This document shows positions 1 to 7,506 of a stretch of DNA of 64,000 nucleotides, piece by piece. A program made the position numbers and the translations under genes. Where the stretch lies: NCBI RefSeq assembly GCF_000568255.1, contig NZ_KK037166.1, forward strand, positions 4,064,124 to 4,128,123, written 5' to 3'. Every line of letters begins with the position of its first letter. Positions within the stretch are counted from its first letter, which is position 1. The notes under the pieces were generated by a model. It was given only the letters and a program-made list of their open reading frames with translations. It did no database searches and was not told where the DNA came from. This stretch comes from Kutzneria sp. 744 (GTDB taxonomy: Bacteria > Actinomycetota > Actinomycetes > Mycobacteriales > Pseudonocardiaceae).

Positions 1-518
1 AACGGGCCCGGCTCGATGATCGTCACCTTCACGCCGAACGGCTTGACCTCGTTGTTCAGCACCTCGGAGAAGCCCTCGACGGCGAACTTGGCCGACTGGT
101 AGGCGCCCATGCCCGGGGAGCCGCCGACCCGGCCGCCGACCGAGGAGAACTGCAGGATGTGGCCGGAGCGCTGCTTGCGCAGCACCGGCAGCGCGGCGCG
201 GGTCACGTTGACCACGCCGAAGAAGTTGGCCTCGAACTGGTCGCGGAAGTCGGCTTCCGGCATGTGCTCGATCGGCGCGCTGGCGGCGTAGCCGGCGTTG
301 TTGGCCACGACGTCGAGGCGGCCGAAGCGGTCCACCGCGAACCGCACGGCCGCCTCGGCCTGCGCCCCGTCGGTGACGTCCAGGGCGAAGGGCGCCACCC
401 GGTCGCCGTACTCCCGCACCAGGTCGTCCAGCTGCTCGGGCTTGCGCGCGGTCGCCACCACGGTGTCGCCGCCGGCCAGCGCGGCGGTCTCAAGTAGCGA
501 GTGGAAAGAAACGCGATC
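1..518 (-). pseudogene. SDR family oxidoreductase, 5'-truncated and running off the window
   Basis: Read on the minus strand, the frame opens just after an in-frame TGA at 519-521 with no plausible start codon. It gives a short-chain dehydrogenase from beta-strand 2 onward: GDTVVATARKPEQL, the LDV acidic patch, the NNAG motif, then the catalytic Ser and YxxxK pair in SSVGG...GAYQSAK, ending at window position 1 in IEPGP. The first beta-alpha unit with the Gly-rich NAD(P)-binding loop is missing. Homology to SDRs stops near 492, where GC content drops abruptly, so the 5' end was lost by a rearrangement. The gene was probably once divergent from, and controlled by, the TetR gene at 927. An NAD(P)-dependent enzyme without its nucleotide loop should be inactive. 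Confidence 0.8.
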
Positions 519-845
519 TCAACAGAAACGATCGCGGGAGGCAAGGAGTTTTAATGATTGGTCTGTCACGTTTTACCATCAGAAGAGTTCCCCGCTCGTG
601 AGGTCGCTGAAGTAGCACAAGCCTAGGCCGACAGCGAGCGGCCCCTTGATGTCTGCGCGTTGATACCATGTGTATCTGTAGCTTACAGGGCCCGCCTGGT
701 CCCACACATAACCTAGCAATGGCTAGCTATGCATGCATCTAGACCATGAAGGGTGGCTCCGATGTCTTAAGAGGGAGCGGCACTTTCAGTGATCGAGCTT
801 CCGGTGATCAGCCAGGTCCTCATCGTCCTACCGCCTTCACTCTCT
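492..845. other. Low-GC intergenic stretch replacing the SDR 5' end
   Basis: About 350 bp with roughly 54% G+C by hand count over 541-780, against about 70% around it. I see no gene with actinomycete codon use here. The ORFs present are shadows or short accidents. The left edge coincides with loss of SDR homology and the right edge abuts the first TetR operator, so this looks like foreign or scrambled DNA at a junction. No terminal inverted repeats or transposase fragment are visible. Confidence 0.5.
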
Positions 846-861
846 AACTAACTGGATAGTT
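846..861. promoter_or_regulatory. TetR operator, copy 1 (imperfect)
   Basis: AACTAACTGGATAGTT is the same palindrome as copy 2 at 897 with one arm mismatch. It lies 51 bp upstream of copy 2, on the side facing the truncated SDR, which suggests the regulator once controlled both divergent genes. Confidence 0.7.
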
Positions 862-896
862 ACATAACCATGACAGCACTCCGGCGCGGTGCTGTC

Positions 897-912
897 AACT
901 AACTGGTTAGTT
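897..912. promoter_or_regulatory. TetR operator, copy 2 (perfect arms)
   Basis: AACTAACTGGTTAGTT has perfect 7-base arms, AACTAAC and GTTAGTT, around a 2-base centre. It ends 14 bases before the ATG of the TetR gene, a position suited to autorepression. Confidence 0.75.
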
Positions 913-926
913 GCTACGCTCACACC

Positions 927-1475
927 ATGGCCAGGGACGCGCACGCCACCCGACAGCGACTGCTGGAGGCGGCGACCGCCGAGTTCGCCGAGCACGGCAT
1001 CGCCGGCGCCCGGGTGGACCGGGTCGCGGCCGCCGCGGGCTGCAACAAGGCGCTGATCTACTCGTACTTCGGCAACAAGGACGACCTGTTCGAGGCGGCG
1101 TTCGCCCGCACCATCGCCGAGTTCTACGAGCTGGTGCCGTTCGACGCCGGCGACCTGCCGGCCTACGCGGGCCGGCTGTTCGACCACTACGAGGCCCATC
1201 CCGTGACGCTTCGACTGTCCACCTGGTACCGACTCGAACGCGGCAACGGCGTCCTGCCCGCCGTCTCGGCCGTCAACAGCGTTCGCCTGGAACGGCTTCG
1301 ACAGGCGCAGGTGGACGGCGCCGTGGCCACCCACTTCGATCCCGTGCAGCTTCTCGTGCTGCTCCAGGCCATCCCCGCCGCCTGGGCCACGACCAACCCG
1401 GAGCTGGCCGACGCCTCCACCCGGGAGTTCCGCCGCCGCACGGTGGTCGACGCCGTGAAAAAGCTGTTGGCATAA
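927..1475 (+). CDS. TetR/AcrR family transcriptional regulator
   Basis: 182 residues, the usual TetR length. The N-terminal helix-turn-helix (residues about 5-50) shows the typical pattern RQRLLEAATAEFAEHGIAGARVDRVAAAAG followed by the recognition-helix signature LIYSYFGNKDDLF. The rest is an all-helical ligand-binding and dimerisation domain with no recognisable ligand signature. The ATG follows two copies of a palindromic operator, so it most likely represses itself and a divergent target; the SDR remnant on the other side is the natural candidate. A strong hairpin ends the transcript directly after the stop codon. A role over the convergent efflux pump downstream is possible but not shown. 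Confidence 0.9.
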   Translation: MARDAHATRQRLLEAATAEFAEHGIAGARVDRVAAAAGCNKALIYSYFGNKDDLFEAAFARTIAEFYELVPFDAGDLPAYAGRLFDHYEAHPVTLRLSTWYRLERGNGVLPAVSAVNSVRLERLRQAQVDGAVATHFDPVQLLVLLQAIPAAWATTNPELADASTREFRRRTVVDAVKKLLA

Positions 1476-1478
1476 AAG

Positions 1479-1518
1479 GGATCGACCCCCACCCGCCGTC
1501 CCGGGTGGGGGTCGATCC
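1479..1518 (+). terminator. Hairpin terminator after the TetR gene
   Basis: Perfect 17-bp stem (1479-1495 with 1502-1518) and 6-base loop, starting 3 bases after the TAA. No T-run follows, as is common in actinomycetes. Confidence 0.8.
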
Positions 1519-1600
1519 TGTTCCGTCGCCGCCGCGTCTTTGCTGCCACGCAAACCTTCATGACGCGTGGTGCCGGCGACGGAAGTCTGTTGGTGGTTGT

Positions 1601-1636
1601 GGGGCCGGCTCGCCCTGGTACGAACGAGCCGGCCCC
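1601..1636 (-). terminator. Hairpin terminator after the MFS gene
   Basis: Perfect 12-bp GC-rich stem (1601-1612 with 1625-1636), 12-base loop, about 20 bases beyond the stop codon of the minus-strand efflux gene. With the TetR hairpin it insulates the two convergent genes. Confidence 0.7.
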
Positions 1637-1657
1637 CGACTCACCTACTCGCCGCTG

Positions 1658-3250
1658 TCAGGCGACGGTGCTCTGGAGGACCTTCGTCTCTTCGGTCTTG
1701 TTCTCGTCCTGCGGAGCCGGCGGGGTGGGCTTGATCCGGCGCAGCAGAGCGATGGTGAAGATCGCCGCGCCGACCGCGACGATGCCGCCGGCGATCGCCG
1801 AGTAGTGCAGGGAGCTGGTGAATGCCTCGCGGGCCACGGCCAGCAGGGAGTCGGCCTGAGCCTGGGGCAGGCCGTGGGCCACGGTCGAAGCGGTGGCCAG
1901 GGTCTGGTTGGACGCCTCCACCGCGGCGGCCGGGACGTTCTGCGGGGTGTGAGCGTCGAAGTACGAGCCGTACACCGCGGCGCCGACCGAGCCGAGGATG
2001 GCGATACCCAACGCACCGCCCAGTTCCTGGCCGGTCTCCAGCAGTGCGGACGCAGCTCCGGCACGCTCCTTGGGGGCAGCGGCGACAACCAGGTCGGTGA
2101 TGCAGGTCAGCACGATGGCGATGCCCATGCCGATCCCGATCGCGCCACCCATGACCGTGAACAGGTTGCGCTCGACCCCGAGCTGAGTCATGACCACAAA
2201 ACCGACGGCGGCAACAAGGAAGCCGGTGGCGATGATGTAGGCGGGGCGTACGGTGCGGGCCACGATCGTCACGAACGGCACGACCAGCGTGACCACGACC
2301 GGGGAAGCCATGGTCCACAGCGCGGCTTCGAGGGTGCTCATCCGCAGGACTTCCATCATGTACTGGGTGGTGAAGATGCCGAACCCGATCAGGCAGAACG
2401 AGCAGGCGATGCTGACGGTCATGGAGGCGCCGAAGTCGCGGTTGCGGAACAGCTGCGGGTCGATCATCGGGTGCTGGAGCGTCTTCTGACGGCGGACGAA
2501 CACGTAGCCGAGGGCGACACCGACCACGAGGGCGACGGCCGGCAGGGTGGAGAAGCCGTTGACCGCGGCCTCCTTCAACCCCCAGATCACCGACAGCACA
2601 CCGGCCAGCGACAGCAGACCCGAGGCGAAGTCGAACTTGCCGGCCTGACCCTTGGGCAGGCGGTACTCGGGAACGAGGGTGGGCACGAGGATCAGCAGCA
2701 GGACCATGACGGGGGCGTTGATCAGGAAGACCGAGCCCCACGGGAAGAACTGGAGCAGCACACCTGAGACGATCGGGCCGAGCGCGGCACCGACGGACAG
2801 GCCAGTGGACCAGACGGCGATGGCCGAGCGGCGCTGCTTCTCGTCCTCGAACATGTTGCGCACCAACGCCAACGTCGAGGGCATCAACGTCGCGCCGCCG
2901 ACACCCTGGATAGCCCGGGCGACGATCAGCGTGGTGGGGTCGCTGGCGAACGCGGCGGCCACGGAGGCCAGGCCGAAGATCACCGAGCCGATCAGCAGCA
3001 GCTTTCGGCGGCCGATCCGATCGCCGACGTTGCCCATCGTGATCAGGAGTCCGGCCAGCACGAAGCCGTACATGTCGATGATCCACAGCTGCTCGGTGCC
3101 GCTCGGGTTGAGCGCCGCCGAGATGGAGGGGATCGCGAAGTAGAGGACGGTCATGTCCATGGACACCAGGAGCAGCGGCAGCACCAGAACGGCCAGGCCG
3201 ATCCATTCGCGCCGTCCGGCGAGGCGGGGTGTTTGCGTGGCGTGTGTCAT
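1658..3250 (-). CDS. MFS transporter, DHA2 (14-TM) drug efflux family
   Basis: 530 residues, as expected for the 14-helix DHA2/QacA-LfrA-type proton-driven efflux pumps of the plasma membrane. The MFS loop 2-3 signature is visible in GNVGDRIGRRKLLLIG, motif C of antiporters in helix 5 (VGAALGPIVSGVLLQFF), and the acidic residue of helix 1 in VSMDMTVLYFAIP. The tail is charged and hydrophilic. The ATG at 3250 starts MTHATQTPRLAGRREW, a short cytosolic lead. Upstream, a TATACA box and a short TAGA...TCTA dyad (around 3282-3296) may be its promoter and operator. The substrate cannot be told from sequence. Confidence 0.9.
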   Translation of the reverse strand: MTHATQTPRLAGRREWIGLAVLVLPLLLVSMDMTVLYFAIPSISAALNPSGTEQLWIIDMYGFVLAGLLITMGNVGDRIGRRKLLLIGSVIFGLASVAAAFASDPTTLIVARAIQGVGGATLMPSTLALVRNMFEDEKQRRSAIAVWSTGLSVGAALGPIVSGVLLQFFPWGSVFLINAPVMVLLLILVPTLVPEYRLPKGQAGKFDFASGLLSLAGVLSVIWGLKEAAVNGFSTLPAVALVVGVALGYVFVRRQKTLQHPMIDPQLFRNRDFGASMTVSIACSFCLIGFGIFTTQYMMEVLRMSTLEAALWTMASPVVVTLVVPFVTIVARTVRPAYIIATGFLVAAVGFVVMTQLGVERNLFTVMGGAIGIGMGIAIVLTCITDLVVAAAPKERAGAASALLETGQELGGALGIAILGSVGAAVYGSYFDAHTPQNVPAAAVEASNQTLATASTVAHGLPQAQADSLLAVAREAFTSSLHYSAIAGGIVAVGAAIFTIALLRRIKPTPPAPQDENKTEETKVLQSTVA

Positions 3251-3350
3251 GGCTCAAAACATACAGGCGTTCATGACGTGTGTATAGAACGGACGTCTAA
3301 GACAGCCGACGAACTGGTGATTCGCCTAGCCCGCAACGCGCTGACCTGGG

Positions 3351-3385
3351 CGTATGGGCGGCTCATCGAGCAAGCCGCCCATACG
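3351..3385 (-). terminator. Hairpin terminator downstream of the DUF4097 gene
   Basis: Perfect 13-bp stem (3351-3363 with 3373-3385) and 9-base loop, 20 bases past the TGA at 3405-3407 of the minus-strand gene. It may also shield the efflux promoter. Confidence 0.7.
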
Positions 3386-3404
3386 CGGGGCCACCACACC
3401 CCGG

Positions 3405-4068
3405 TCAGAGGCTGCTGGCGGCGATGTCGCCGTAGGCGGTGGTGGCGTGGATGACCAGGTCAGCAGGGACCGTTGTTGCGCAGGGCGTTATGGATACGGC
3501 CATGGCCGGTGCCGGCGTCGAGCGAGGCGGAGACGCCGGCGGCAGCGCCGACGGAGACGGTGCCGGCCTGGGTGCTGAGGACGAGCTCGCCGCGCGAGGC
3601 CTCGGCGATGGTGATGTCCCCCTTGCTGGTGCTGATCTCGGCGGAACCGGTGAGGCGGCCGACGGAGACGTCGCCGGCGTCGATGGAGAGGCGGACGCTG
3701 GCGGCCTCGTCGAGTTTGATGGCGCCGTGCGAGCCGGTGAAGGTGACGTCGCCGAACCGGCCGACGCCCCGGAACTCGGCGCTGGCCGCCTTGGCCTCGA
3801 CGCGGGAACCGGCCGGCAGCTGGACGGTGACGTCGATGAAGCCGGAGCTGCCGAGCATCTGGTTGCGGGCCGAGGCCTCGATGCGCAGCACACCGTCGAC
3901 GAACTCGACCTTGGTCTGCTCGGCGACCTTCACGTCGCGGCTCTTGCCGGCGTCGGCCGGCCGGACCTCGACGGCGGTGTCGGTGCGGTCGGCGGCGATG
4001 AACCGGACCTGCCCGGCCGGGATGTCCAGGACGGCGGAGATGGGGGCGGGGGTGGCGAACTTCTGCAT
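3405..4068 (-). pseudogene. DUF4097-family beta-solenoid protein, frameshifted near its C-terminus
   Basis: The first 193 or so residues read as a DUF4097 protein: an N-terminal strand lead (MQKFATPAPISAVLDIPAGQVRFIAADR), then short strands repeating the family's G-D-I/V pattern (RFGDVTF, AGDVSVG, KGDITIA). The frame then ends early at 3460 as ALRNNGPC. The expected family ending, ADLVIHATTAYGDIAASSL, sits in the next frame and stops at 3405, so a 1-base change near 3462-3472 splits the last 20 residues off. Role unknown; such genes are commonly paired with a GbsR/MarR-type regulator, and one lies divergently at 4272. Either the truncated form is functional or this is recent decay or a sequencing slip. 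Confidence 0.75.
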
Positions 4069-4111
4069 CTTCGACTCCGTGTGCTCGTTGTTTCTGACAT
4101 CGCAAACGCTA

Positions 4112-4221
4112 CGTTGCGTTCACAGATACGACAACAGATTCGTTGCACAATATCGACATTATGGCAGTTCACAGGCCTACAATCGTTGCAACAGGTTTGA
4201 AATCTAACGCAATGACGTTGC
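4112..4221. promoter_or_regulatory. Repeated CGTTGC boxes in the DUF4097/regulator divergent promoter
   Basis: Four same-strand copies of CGTTGC at 4112, 4141, 4184 and 4216, the third inside a TTGCAA palindrome and the last beside GCAATGACGTTGC. The stretch is clearly less GC-rich than the flanking genes. They are good candidates for sites of the regulator at 4272, which would control both directions. Confidence 0.5.
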
Positions 4222-4271
4222 AATGAATGGGCGATGAACGCTACTGTCGGCGGCAACGGAAGGAGATCGTC

Positions 4272-4982
4272 ATGCCGGGAGGCAGGCTCACCCAGCAGGA
4301 ACGCCGGCAGATCGCGCTGGGCCTGGCCGACGGCCTCGCCTACGCGGAGATCGCCCGAGGCCTCGACCGCCCCACCTCGACCGTCACGCGCGAGGTGATG
4401 CGCAACGGCGGCCCCACCGGCTACCGCGCCGACCTGGCCCACCACGCCACCGAACGCCGCGCCCACCGGCGCAGGCAGGCGACGCCCAGGAGACAGCAGA
4501 CGACGCCGAGGTCGGACGGGCGCGACGCGGCGGCGGTGCACGAGTTCGAGGAGACGTTCACCGACATCTTCATGCAGTCGGGCCTACCCAAGATGACCGC
4601 GGGCGTGCTGACCTGCCTCTACACCACCGACACGGGCAGCCTCACCGCCGCCGAGCTCGTGCAGCGCCTCCAGGTGAGCCCGGCGTCGGTCTCCAAGGCG
4701 ATCACCGTGCTGGAAGGTCTGGATCTCGTCCGCCGCGAACGGGACGAGGGCCGCCGCGAGCGGTACGTGGTCGACGACGACGTCTGGTACCAGTCGATGA
4801 TCGCCTCGGCCCGCTCCAACGCCAAGCTGGCCGAGGCCGCCCGGCAGGGCGTCACCGTGCTCGGCGCGAGCACCCCGGCCGGCGTCCGGCTGGAGAACAT
4901 CGCCCGCTTCGTCGACTTCGTCGGCGAGAGCATCGCCCGCGCCGCCGAGCAAGCCCGCGAAATCCTCTACACCAAGCCCTGA
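4272..4982 (+). CDS. Two-part regulator: IS30-like HTH fused to a GbsR/MarR-type winged helix
   Basis: 236 residues. I chose the ATG at 4272 because AAGGAG sits 8 bases upstream; the longer frame from 4227 lacks one. Residues about 5-65 (LTQQERRQIALGLADGLAYA, then EIARGLDRPTSTVTREVMRN) resemble the HTH_38 domain of IS30-type transposases. After a basic Arg/Gln-rich linker, residues about 80-236 form a winged helix (LTAAELVQRLQVSPASVSKA, then ITVLEGLDLVRRERDEGRR) like GbsR/MarR regulators. It is divergent from the DUF4097 gene and separated from it by CGTTGC repeats. This architecture occurs in other actinomycetes and is probably a DNA-binding regulator rather than a mobile element. Confidence 0.8.
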   Translation: MPGGRLTQQERRQIALGLADGLAYAEIARGLDRPTSTVTREVMRNGGPTGYRADLAHHATERRAHRRRQATPRRQQTTPRSDGRDAAAVHEFEETFTDIFMQSGLPKMTAGVLTCLYTTDTGSLTAAELVQRLQVSPASVSKAITVLEGLDLVRRERDEGRRERYVVDDDVWYQSMIASARSNAKLAEAARQGVTVLGASTPAGVRLENIARFVDFVGESIARAAEQAREILYTKP

Positions 4983-5089
4983 CCGACGGCCGCGGAGCTG
5001 ATCTCCACGAGGTAGCGCGGATCGGCCAGGCGCGCGACCTGGACCTAGGTGGAGGTCGGGCGTTCCTCGCCGTGCCACCGGAGGCTCAT
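4967..5089 (-). pseudogene. RidA-family remnant with in-frame stop
   Basis: Starting at an ATG that overlaps the hydrolase stop (ATGA), the minus strand reads MSLRWHGEERPTST, a TAG, then VQVARLADPRYLVEISSAAV. This matches the conserved C-terminal third of RidA/YjgF proteins (PTSTWVxVxxLADPxxLVEIxAxAV), with the usual Trp codon changed to TAG. The N-terminal two thirds are absent. It overlaps the last codons of the convergent regulator gene. Non-functional fragment. Confidence 0.6.
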
Positions 5090-5946
5090 CGGGTCGCCGC
5101 CAGGATGTGATCACCCATGGCCCGCAACGCATCCCGGGCCTCGGGCAGCCAGGCGGAGAAGTAGTGCCAGACATGCGGGGCGTCCGGCACGACGATCAAC
5201 CGCGCATCGGCCTTGGCCGCCAGGGCGACGGCGTCGTCATAGAGGATCTCTTCGGTGCCGACCTGCACCAGTAGCGGCGGCAACCCCGTCAGATCGCCGT
5301 GGATGGGCGACGCGTACGCGTTGAGCGGGCTCTCCCCCGCCAGGTACTCCCCGGCCGCCGCCAGCAGGGAGTCACGGGAGAGCATGGGATCCCGATACGC
5401 CCGCAGCGCCATGGAATCCCCGCCACAGGCCAGATCCATCCACGGCGAGTTGACGGCGACAGCAGCCGGCAACGGAAGGCCTTCGTCCTTCAAGCGCAGC
5501 AACAATGCCACGCCCAGCCCGCCGCCGGCCGACTCCCCGGCAACAGCGACCCTGTTGGCCGGGAAGCGATCCAGCAGCGACACGTAGGCGTCACGCGCGA
5601 AGTCCACCGCCGCCGGGAACGGATCCTCGGGCGCGAGCGGATAATCGGCAAACGCCACCGCCGCTTGGGCAGCGGTCGCCACGTGAGCCATGAGCGTCCG
5701 ATGCGTCGCCGGCGACCCCATCCGGTACGCGCCGCCGTGCAGATACAGCACCACCCGGTCCGCCGCCGACGACGGCGTCCGCACCCACTCCCCGAATTCC
5801 CACTCTGCCACAACGGTTTCCGCCGGCAGGGGGAACTGCTCGACCCACACCTCGTACGCCCGCCGCGAGTCCCGCACCGTCCCGCCCGACCGTAAACTGA
5901 CCAGCTCGCGCAGCGCCTGGTGCGCCCGCTCCATCTCCGGACTCAT
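5086..5946 (-). CDS. Alpha/beta hydrolase, hormone-sensitive-lipase-type esterase
   Basis: 286 residues from an ATG at 5946 with GGAAGGAG 7-8 bases upstream. It shows the HSL-family oxyanion motif HGGAY (VVLYLHGGAYRMGSP), the nucleophile elbow GESAGG, a GTEEILYDDA segment carrying the acidic residue and DAPHVWHYF with the catalytic His. Predicted to hydrolyse short acyl esters in the cytosol; the natural substrate is unknown. It lies between two decayed genes (a RidA remnant downstream, an MFS remnant upstream, inside which its own ribosome site lies), so it may be the survivor of an operon. Confidence 0.9.
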   Translation of the reverse strand: MSPEMERAHQALRELVSLRSGGTVRDSRRAYEVWVEQFPLPAETVVAEWEFGEWVRTPSSAADRVVLYLHGGAYRMGSPATHRTLMAHVATAAQAAVAFADYPLAPEDPFPAAVDFARDAYVSLLDRFPANRVAVAGESAGGGLGVALLLRLKDEGLPLPAAVAVNSPWMDLACGGDSMALRAYRDPMLSRDSLLAAAGEYLAGESPLNAYASPIHGDLTGLPPLLVQVGTEEILYDDAVALAAKADARLIVVPDAPHVWHYFSAWLPEARDALRAMGDHILAATR

Positions 5947-6139
5947 GCCACGACTCCTTCCGGGGGCTCCCAATCACCGCGAACATGGCAACGCCGGCGG
6001 CCAGGCCGACAATCCCGGCCACGAGGAACAGGTCCCGCACACCGTCCACGGCAGCAGCCTGAATGAGCTGGGGCGCGATCTTCAAGGTGGAGGACTGGCC
6101 ACCGGCGATCAGCCGTCCGGCCTCGGGGTCGGCGAGGTC
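5947..6139 (-). pseudogene. C-terminal remnant of an MFS transporter
   Basis: The minus-strand frame ending at the hydrolase start reads DLADPEAGRLIAGGQSSTLK, then a stretch ending in VRDLFLVAGIVGLAAGVAMF. This is a typical last periplasmic loop plus final transmembrane helix of a DHA2-type MFS protein. Nothing upstream encodes the rest. It was probably cotranscribed with the hydrolase before being lost. Confidence 0.5.
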
Positions 6140-6200
6140 GCCCCCGTCATGCGCCAGGTCAAGCAGGCAGGCTCCCTCATGACCGGCGACCGCTTCTTCG

Positions 6201-6733
6201 TCAGTCCGAGATGAGGTGGAACGCCCCGTACTCCGACATCTCCGGCTTGAGCCACAACGGCAACTGCCGCACTTCCCATCCCCACGGCTGCCACTGCACC
6301 GACCTCGGCTGCTGCTCCGCTCCGCCGTGCCCGTCCACGACAACGCCACATAACCGGTCCCCGGCGCGACCACGAACTCCACGCCGTCCGGACCTTCCAC
6401 GCGTCCGACCAGCCCCTGGTTCCACCACCCGGGATCGTCCAACGGAGCACACAGCTCGGCGAGCAGGTCGGTCACCTGATTCGGGCTGGGGTCGCGCAGG
6501 GTCCACTCGCGGCGGCGGAAACAACGCTTTCCGACGTGTCCGGGCACGTGAACGTCCACGCTCATCCTTCCCCGCGCCCAGTGATCACGAACGGTGTCGC
6601 AAGGCCACGACGCCACACCCGCATCCGATACCCAGTCCTGCCCCTCCACGTCGAACACCAGCGCCTCGGACGATTTGCCCCGCTCCCACTTGGTCAACTG
6701 AGCCGCCCACGTGGGCGGCTCACTCGTGGTCAC
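6201..6733 (-). pseudogene. Hypothetical protein broken by a 5-bp tandem duplication
   Basis: The frame from GTG 6733 (MTTSEPPTWAAQLTKWERGK) runs to WTGTAE. The natural continuation, QQPRSVQWQPWGWEVRQLPL through to AFHLISD, is in another frame ending at 6201. At the break the coding strand has two tandem copies of CGGAG (6315-6324); removing one copy joins TAE to QQPRS and gives one about 175-residue protein. The Trp-rich, acidic, signal-less sequence loosely resembles polymorphic-toxin immunity proteins of the Imm1 type; I do not recognise it with confidence. No strong ribosome site precedes the GTG. Confidence 0.6.
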
Positions 6734-6832
6734 GTCGAAGGGACGGGCGGCGGTGGCCCGTTCGTCGGATGCAGCCGCCCGGCGATCGAGGCACGGGCCG
6801 GGGGGCGACGGCGGGGTAGTCGCCCGAATGAG

Positions 6833-7390
6833 TCAGGTGGCGGGGGCGAGGTTTCCGCGTTGGCGGGCGCGGTAGGTGGCGCCTTTGACTTTGTTGCCGC
6901 AGGTGGTCATTGAGCACCATTCACGGCGGAAGCCGCGGGAGCGGTCGATGAAGACCTGGTTGCACTCGGGGCGCTGGCACTCCTTGAGGAGGGCGAGGTC
7001 GGGGCCGCCGAGGAGGTCGACGGCGGCGCGGGCGACGGTGGCAAGCGCTTGCGCGGGGGTGGCCTCGACGCGGCGGCCGGCGGGGGTGAGCTGGGGGGCG
7101 GCGGGGGTGGCGCGGGCGAAGGAGTTGATCAGGGAGATGTCGGCGGGGCGCCGCTCCTCGTCGAAGAGGCGGGCGGCGACCAGGGCGTAGATGGCCTCGC
7201 GGAGGGCGACGGCGTCGACGAGGTCGGCGGGCCCGGCCGGGGGGCCGGCGTCGAGGATCGAGGACTCGCGGTACCAGGCGTCCAGGGACGCGGGCCCGTC
7301 GAGCATCTCCAGCGGGTCGTCGAAGCGGCGGCCGCGCAGGGTGCCGACGAAGTCGAGCGCCGGGTGGTCGCACGGGAAGCGGTGAACCAT
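6833..7390 (-). CDS. ABATE/CGNR zinc-finger protein, putative transcriptional regulator
   Basis: 185 residues. The N-terminal part (HPALDFVGTLRGRRFDDPLE to about residue 120) matches the ABATE stress-related domain. The C-terminal 45 residues hold the CGNR zinc ribbon: CQRPEC, then FIDRSRGFRREWCSMTTCGN followed by KVKGATYRARQR, with four Cys ligands. Known family members are treated as regulators, although this is weakly tested. I chose the ATG at 7390; the longer frame would translate the operator repeats. The first of three 23-bp palindromes abuts the start codon, so the mRNA may be leaderless or nearly so, and autoregulation is likely. Confidence 0.85.
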   Translation of the reverse strand: MVHRFPCDHPALDFVGTLRGRRFDDPLEMLDGPASLDAWYRESSILDAGPPAGPADLVDAVALREAIYALVAARLFDEERRPADISLINSFARATPAAPQLTPAGRRVEATPAQALATVARAAVDLLGGPDLALLKECQRPECNQVFIDRSRGFRREWCSMTTCGNKVKGATYRARQRGNLAPAT

Positions 7391-7493
7391 GCGCACCAGT
7401 TTGACAGGTGCGCAGACGTCGTGCAATGCTGCACACCGTTCTAACCGGTGCGCAATAAGTGTCATTAATCGCACACCGCTCCGACAGGTGCCG
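7391..7493. repeat. Three 23-bp palindromes at an exact 40-bp period
   Basis: Units at 7391-7413, 7431-7453 and 7471-7493, each GCRCACC, 9 bases, GGTGCSS. The first is a perfect 7-bp dyad; the second and third have one or two arm mismatches. The starts are exactly 40 bp apart (nearly four helical turns), so all sites face the same side of the DNA. They fill the divergent promoter between the CGNR regulator and the DinB-like gene. They are probably operators of the CGNR protein. Confidence 0.8.
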
Positions 7494-7506
7494 ACTGGAG
7501 ACGCCA

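Noticed and set aside
720..750. Cluster of six-base palindromes (GCTAGC, ATGCAT, GCATGC, TCTAGA-like) resembling a cloning polylinker
   Set aside because: Only part of the stretch is restriction-like and no vector sequence flanks it. It is more likely chance in a low-GC stretch.
492..845. Shared origin for the two low-GC stretches (492-845 and 21667-21784)
   Set aside because: I found no common words longer than about 9 bases between them.
911..2767. A 618-codon plus-strand ORF across the TetR and MFS genes
   Set aside because: It is a shadow of high-GC codon bias in another frame, spanning the terminator hairpins and antisense to the MFS gene.
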